Shown: positions 58,501 through 64,000 of the stretch, piece after piece
How the letters are laid out: every line of letters begins with the position of its first letter
How positions within the stretch are numbered: the stretch's first letter is position 1
Origin: Cerioporus squamosus
Taxonomy: Eukaryota; Basidiomycota; Agaricomycetes; Polyporales; Polyporaceae
Reading direction: 5' to 3'
DNA length: 64,000 bases
NCBI GenBank assembly: GCA_022592435.1
Contig: JABYQS010000023.1
Coordinates: forward strand, 186,001 to 250,000
Translations under genes and position numbers: made by a program
Notes under the pieces: model-generated
Told to the model about the DNA's origin: nothing
Seen by the model: the letters and a program-made list of their open reading frames with translations, nothing else
The model's database searches: none

Positions 58501-59362
58501 TTCATTCTCAGGTAGATACAGAGGAGAACATTCAAACGACAGGCAAACGGCCGAGAAGCTGTCCTCTGAAAGTCCACCAGACAACCCATCGGACGTGCTT
58601 GAGCCCGCCGACTTGACCTCCTTCACATCTGCTACACTGCCGCCGAGCTGGACCAACGTCGCCCTCAAGGCCCGCACAGAACATTGTCGTCACTCATAAC
58701 CTCAACAACACTGCTGCAGCGAAGCAAGGACGTCGGGCTCGCAAGTGGGCTCGGCCGATAGAGGGAGGCTGTATGAGACCTCGCAGACATACAGGGCTCT
58801 CCGCTATGGCACATGTGTATCGGGAACAGCAACGCCTCTTGATATCGGCTCTGAATGTAACGCAGATTAAGAACGCACCAGCAATGCCAAAAAACACTCG
58901 GGCCTTCCCCAAACCACCGCATTGTTTGTTCCCATCCTCCAGCATCTTGAGCATCGCGCTCATTTGCTTCCCACTGTATATTGCTTCATCCTCGACTATG
59001 TCCAGTTCATCCTGAGAGGTGCGGTCTATCTTGATGATGCGATGACGCGAGTCGGACGTGTTTGACGCGACAACATAGAAGCGCAGCCTGTTCTCGTACA
59101 ATATGAACTTGTTGAAGGCCAAGGAGTGGTCATCGGCACGCGGTTGTGCAGCCTTAGCAGACGTAGACGCGTTCGCGAGGGCCGTAGAGAGACTCTGATT
59201 GTCCTTTGACTTCTGTGAAGCGGCGTCAGGGATTGTGACCGCGGCTGTCGACGGCAGCGGAATTGAATGCTGAGAAACAGGGGTTATAGTGCCGCTGGAA
59301 TCCGAAGGAGCAAGCACGGGTATCTGTAGATGTGCCGGGTTGCTAGCGGGCAGCGTAGGCAT
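55526..59362 (-). CDS. FIG4-type Sac-domain phosphoinositide phosphatase
   Basis: Fig4 removes the 5-phosphate of phosphatidylinositol 3,5-bisphosphate and works on vacuole/endosome membranes in a complex with Vac14 and the kinase Fab1. The start [19 protein letters not shown] is followed by [20 protein letters not shown] and [19 protein letters not shown], conserved at the Fig4 N-terminus. Next are [20 protein letters not shown] and [38 protein letters not shown] comes before the catalytic exon. The catalytic motif is CVDCLDRTN within [20 protein letters not shown], the CX5R(T/S) of Sac phosphatases, intact. The C-terminal exons give [19 protein letters not shown] and end IIAELTMVD at 55526. 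It is cut by many short introns; none appears to break the frame. It shares a divergent promoter with the zinc-finger gene. Confidence 0.9.
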
Positions 59363-59639
59363 GGAAGCCAGCCAGAGGTCTAGCAGACGACCTGGAGGTT
59401 GAGGGGAAAGAAGTCAGTGACGACAACGGTAGTACCAAGTTGTCCGTAAATGGGAATTTTGATGGGGACAATGGCTTTGGATCCTAACATGCGCAAACAC
59501 CTCCTCGATCGCAGAGTTCGGAAAATGCTCCCATGTTATCTGGACCTACTACACTATATATGCCAGCCTGCTGATTCATCTCTTCTGCACTCAATATAGC
59601 TGTCTATTGACGACGCCTGTGGCTTTCTCTGGTCGACAA
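59363..59639. promoter_or_regulatory. Divergent promoter region, FIG4 and zinc-finger genes
   Basis: 277 bases separate the two start codons. A CACTATATATG tract near 59551-59561 could be a TATA-like element for the plus-strand gene, about 80 bases before its ATG. Confidence 0.4.
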
Positions 59640-61744
59640 ATGGCTTCCTCTATCACGCTGCCCGATCTCAACTTTCCCACCAACGAGGAAGAAGACTATG
59701 ACGGCGAAGACTACGAGGACGGAGAGGGAGAGGAGTATGATGAGGCCGAAGACTTGGACGCAGAGGCGGAGGCTATGGCCCGAAGACTTGGAGATCAACT
59801 GCTGGCGGACATCGCGAAAGCGCAAGCAGAGGCGGCGGCGGCAGGAGCAAATCCGAATCCGCCCCAGACTGCTGAGCCTCCAGAACATCCCCCTACCCCT
59901 CCTAAAGACATACTCCCGCAGCCAACATCTCTGCAAAAGAAGCGAGAGGCAGCTTTATTGACTATGAGGGGAATCCTCGCCTTCGCCTCAAAACATGCCA
60001 TCGTCGGGTCTACCATGTCAGTGTCTCAGGTCCCTGGTAGTGAAGGTGGGACCCTAATTGACGTCTTCAACCGTTGCGTCTCTGCTTCCTCCATCTCGAA
60101 ACCTCTCGCGCGTGTTCTCACGGAAGCCGTCCTGTCCCTCGCAAAGTCCGATGCCCTCTTTGGCTCTCTGCGAAACTCGGATGCTCCTGCCATACAGCTC
60201 GACAAGGGCAAGCGCAAACGTGACGAGACGGATGAAGGTGGTCGCTATCCCGTGCCATACCCGCAGAAGCGCGTCGCCGTACCGATGCCCGTGGACCAGC
60301 CCGACCTCCTGGGTCAGATCGGTGAAGCTCTTCGTGTCATCACCCACGCGCTGACGTCTTCCACCCCTTCTCCTTCCCACCCGATCAACCCCTCAGTCAT
60401 ATCTCCCATACAACTGCAGCTGCACCAAGTCTTCCTGTTCGCCGTCACCTCCGCGCCCCGTGCCGGAGATGGGCGCATGCAGGCACTGCAAGAACTAGCT
60501 GGGCTGGTCCAGATGCTCGGGGTCCTGAGCGGCATCCATATCGGCAACCCTCCTCCTCACCCCGGCTGGCACGTCCCTCCCAGTGCGGCACCCCCTCCCC
60601 CACCTGACATCGGCACAGCCGTCTATCCGTGCCTCGTCGTCGGCTGTCCCAAGACGTTCCACCGGCTCTACTCCCTCCGCACGCACCAGCGTCTTCACAC
60701 CCTCGAGCACCGACCCTACCGTTGTATGCAATGCCCCGCGTCATTCGTGCGAAATCACGACCTGAAGCGGCACACCCTCTTGCATGAGAAGAAAGCATGG
60801 AGATGCGCGGGGTGCAACAAGATCTTCTCGCGCAGAGACGCCATCAAGCGTCACAAGGACGCGAGAGGTCGCGCTGCCGAAGGGAAGGGACGTTTAGGTG
60901 AAGCAGAGCTGTGGACACCGCCTGCGCTTACGCGGAGATCGAGGAGGTCGAGGTGGACAAGGCTGACGGGGAAGAAGACATTAGTCGCCGAGCGAAGCTA
61001 TGGAACGGTATCGCTGCGTCATCCGCTGGAACGACCATGGCGGAGCACATGGGTCCGGAGGAAGGCGAAGTCGACCCCGCCATCATTCACCAGGCTCAGA
61101 ACATGGTGCTACAGATCCACGGCCTCCTGCAGGCCGAGGTGTCGAAGGGCTTGGGCGCACCAGCAGCACCTGCACCTGTGCCGCCTCAACAAGTTGGGCA
61201 GTCCACGCTCGCGAGCATCATAGCTCGCGCGCAACAGTCCGCGGTCCCTTCCCCTCCAGAAGCGGCCGCTGCTCCAGAACCTCCCCCCTCTGCCGCAGAC
61301 CCGAGCGAAACCCCAATGGCAATTGACGCCCCGGCACCGGCCACAGAGCCAGCTGCACCAGCTGCGGAGACAGAATCAACGTCTACGCCTCCGCCTCTCT
61401 CGCTTTCATGGCTATCTGAAGAGCAGACCAAGCTGCTGGAGCAAGCTATCGCCCAGGCTGCTGCTGCTGCTCAGGCTCAAGCTGAGGCGGAAGCGGCACT
61501 GGAAGAGGAGGGGGAAGAGGGCGATGAAGACGATGAGCAAGATGAGCTTGAGGAGTGAACGGTCTGTTCCGATGCGGACTCTATCTTTTACTGCATCCAA
61601 ATCATGGCTTGAGATGGCATGCCGTGAGTCATCGTGCTCCTGACGTCGAGCATTACGCTAACAGTTACTTCAGAATCTCCTGCGGAGGAGACGCAGGACA
61701 CTGGGGGTGTCACCGCTCCCGCTGCTTACAGTCCGATCTATTAG
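59640..61744 (+). CDS. C2H2 zinc-finger protein with acidic N- and C-termini (one-base frameshift)
   Basis: The start MASSITLPDLNFPTNEEEDY leads into a strongly acidic segment, then a helical region and a basic patch GKRKRDE that could be an NLS. Three fingers follow at 60627-60870: YPCLVVGCPKTFHRLYSLRT and QRLH; YRCMQCPASFVRNHDLKRHT and LLH; WRCAGCNKIFSRRDAIKRHK, the last without a clear final His. This suggests a nuclear DNA-binding regulator. Between about 60870 and 60905 the frame moves by one missing base with no usable intron. Coding then resumes as CAYAEIEEVEVDKADGEED and SRRAKLWNGIAAS. An Ala/Gln/Glu-rich tail runs to 61554, and a 119-base intron joins a last exon ESPAEETQDTGGVTAPAAYS ending PIY at 61744. 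Targets are unknown. Confidence 0.75.
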
Positions 61745-64000
61745 GCGGTCTCCGGCCGGCACTTAGTGATCAACATAGATTGTACCAGACGGAGTAGGTC
61801 CAAGACACAATGCGACTACGAAGACCGAGCTCCTTCGTTTCAATAGGTACTGCATGTACCAGCTTACTAGATAGCACCTTTGCGTGTTCTCAAGTCGATA
61901 AGGCAGACAACCCGTCGGGTCGTCCTTCCCTCACTCAATAGACCCGTCCATCGTCTGCCTAGGGGAGACAAAGATAACCCCGAATGAAACAACGTATAGA
62001 CAAGGAACACGTCGAGATACCCACGCGTCTAGTGAGTACCTCTTCGATTACGTCCTTTTCGACAACCACTTTACTATGCGCGTTCACGCACTTCAAGCGA
62101 GTACTGCAGCCGGCCGCGGGTGAACCCGCTTTGGCTCTAGCTGATGCTGGCAACTTCTTCCACTGGCCGTCGAAATGACTCTACAAGTATCCGTGAACCA
62201 TGTCGATGGATCTGGGCGAACTCCCCCATCTGGCAGGAACACGCTCATCCTGCGCCCGTGTCAGCGACGTCCCGGCGGTCGATGCATGCCTTCGATTGTG
62301 CTGTAACGTCACCAGAAGGAAGACGTTCAAAAGCCGCTCTGTCAAGCGACGATGCGCGTCACCTCAGTGGATCGGGCAGAAGAGTCGATCATCAGCAGAG
62401 CGTCCAAGCCACACGTTGGGTTATGTTTATCCTTTCCGTGCTGGCGCCCCGCCTGCCTTGAGCGCATCTGTCTATCGCAGACATCAGTTTAGCGACAGGG
62501 ACAGCCCTGCAGTGCCGTGAATAGCTCCCCGTCACGGTCGATGTGTGTCCACTTTGCGGCAGCACATCTTACCCAAAGAGCGGACTTGCGCGCCTCGACC
62601 GATACTTTTGACGTCGACGTCGGGCAGCACAGTTCCGCGCCCCGTTTGACGCGTACGTTAACCATCGTTTGGCGGGAAACCATTGCCGGTAATGGGCCAG
62701 TTGTAATTCCAGCGCAGGGTCCCTATGTCTTTGCGTTCGACACCTCCGAGAATATCGCGGTACGCCCAGCTTCAGTGTCTGCACCCGCGTTGTTCTGATC
62801 ACAGTCGGATCCAGACACTGCTGGCGGAGCAGCTGACAACGAGTCGCCTCGGTGAGGTATCATTCGGGTCCCGTGTGGTGCTCAGCAGCTCGATGCGAGT
62901 AGGGTGATCGCTGTCCCTCCTGGAAGACGTCCAGACGACGATAATGCGGTCCCCTGAAGCCCGAAGATGCGGAAGCTCCAGCTGGGGCCCCTGGCCATGC
63001 TTGCGACCCGCCATGAGGTGTGGAACTAGCGGTCGTGGCGTGGCGAAGGAGAGTTTGCGTAAGTTCCTGTCTGCCATGCCCCATCATGCGCTCATTACGT
63101 GCGTGCTTCATCGCAGCCCTAGTTTGGCCGAGCTAGTGCGACAGACGCGGGTACCTTCGGCCCCGACCCCAGTCTCCCGCGCCTTTCTCTCCCTCCCTCC
63201 GGTTGTCTGCGCCTCCGTCGGGTCAAACATCGTCGAGACATCACTAATGTTCATCGGGCTAGGTCCACAGGTGAGTTGTATCAGTGGCCGCCAAGTTTTA
63301 TTCCAACTGATAGAGACCCTTGATATTCATGTGGTATGGAAGATGGTCGTGAAACGAGTTAGTTGTACGAGAGGTCCTGCTGCGATGCGCATTATCTGCA
63401 CGACCCCGTTCGAACTCGCTCCGTGACCATGCCATCGCTGGCAGTCAGAGAGGGTCGAACGACCCCAACCCTGTCAGCCCTCAAGCCATGTCGCAATCAC
63501 CGACCCTCATGACTCTGTCGGATGGTACAAAACGTTTACACTAACGCGCATGCTGAGACAACAGCTCCGATCCGGTTTGGTCCTAGACCTCTTACGGAGG
63601 TGGGTTCTTTCATTGAACTCAAGCTCAGCGGCTCACCGCGAAGAAGGACGAACACGCGGCCTTCATCCCTGGAGGGACTTCAGGCACGTCTTCGTCTCTC
63701 ATCCTACGCCCCTCCTCACGCAGATCATCTTAGCTTTCTCTCGGGATTCATGCATGCAGGTACAGACTCTGACGAGACGCACAATCAATCCCTTCGGATA
63801 GTTCGCCGAGCTTGATCCGCCTCGGGCAAGATTGGGAGTGTCTCGTCACCAAGCCTTCATCGGATCTTGGTGCTGCGCGAGCGCCGAAGGGAGGGTCAAA
63901 GACGAGCTCCTGGCCTAGAAGCATCAGTCCTTTCATGGTGGAAACCGCTACCAGGTAAGGAGAACCGCTTCCGGCACGCCTGACGCCACTGATATCTCCG
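61745..64000. other. No gene recognised
   Basis: About 2.2 kb with moderately long open stretches on both strands (for example 62944-63426 plus, 62799-63077 minus). None shows a family motif or a consistent intron pattern. It may hold regulatory sequence, an unknown gene, or the edge of one continuing past the window. Confidence 0.35.

Noticed and set aside
62944..63426. 160-codon open frame near the right end
   Set aside because: No motif, no homologue recalled and a composition typical of random open frames in GC-rich DNA.

Overview
The window is nuclear DNA of a filamentous basidiomycete, most likely an agaricomycete of Polyporales type. That placement is inferred from gene content and was not tested by search. 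The evidence is many short GT-AG introns of about 40-60 bases, dense genes on both strands, basidiomycete-type families (DUF6533 seven-helix protein, HeLo/MLKL-like kinase fusion) and a Tad1-type LINE element. No bacterial features, rRNA, tRNA or CRISPR array were recognised.

Layout. 1-3.2 kb: a carboxypeptidase Y-like gene relic and a small secreted-protein gene. 3.2-5.5 kb (+): an Hrp1-like RNA-binding protein with two RRMs and a long Gly/Met tail. 5.7-12.6 kb (-): a large HEATR5/Laa1 HEAT-repeat protein. 13-14.5 kb (+): an unrecognised protein with an NLS. 15.0-17.07 kb: first copy of a 2-kb duplicated unit. 17.2-19.4 kb (-): DUF6533 membrane protein. 20.1-22.3 kb (-): GH3 NagZ-like hexosaminidase. 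22.7-25.7 kb (+): VHS protein. 26.2-28.7 kb (+): DUF89/ARMT1 protein. 29.0-32.3 kb (-): Lon protease ending in SRL. 32.5-35.2 kb (+): Misato/DML1. 35.77-37.82 kb: second copy of the 2-kb unit. 38.3-39.8 kb (-): argininosuccinate synthase. 39.98-45.47 kb (-): a 5'-truncated LINE with a 14-bp target-site duplication. 45.9-48 kb (-): TKL-like kinase with a C-terminal C1-like zinc motif. 48.5-50.8 kb (-): APC amino-acid permease. 51.8-55.1 kb (-): HeLo/MLKL-NTD-like protein fused to a pseudokinase-like region. 55.5-59.4 kb (-): FIG4-type Sac phosphatase. 59.6-61.7 kb (+): C2H2 zinc-finger protein. 61.8-64 kb: nothing recognised.

Most genes are unrelated housekeeping functions: membrane traffic (HEATR5, VHS, FIG4), proteostasis (Lon), metabolism (argininosuccinate synthase, permease, GH3) and RNA biology. 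They do not form a pathway cluster, but several pairs share divergent promoters.

The parts most worth attention are four. First, the LINE insertion about 140 bases upstream of the argininosuccinate synthase start codon, separating it from three phased ACGCGT boxes. Second, the 2-kb duplication, whose last 1.66 kb has no indels and in which a six-exon gene can be threaded. Third, the HeLo/MLKL-like cell-death-type architecture. Fourth, a series of frameshifts that are all single missing bases, which looks like an assembly artefact.
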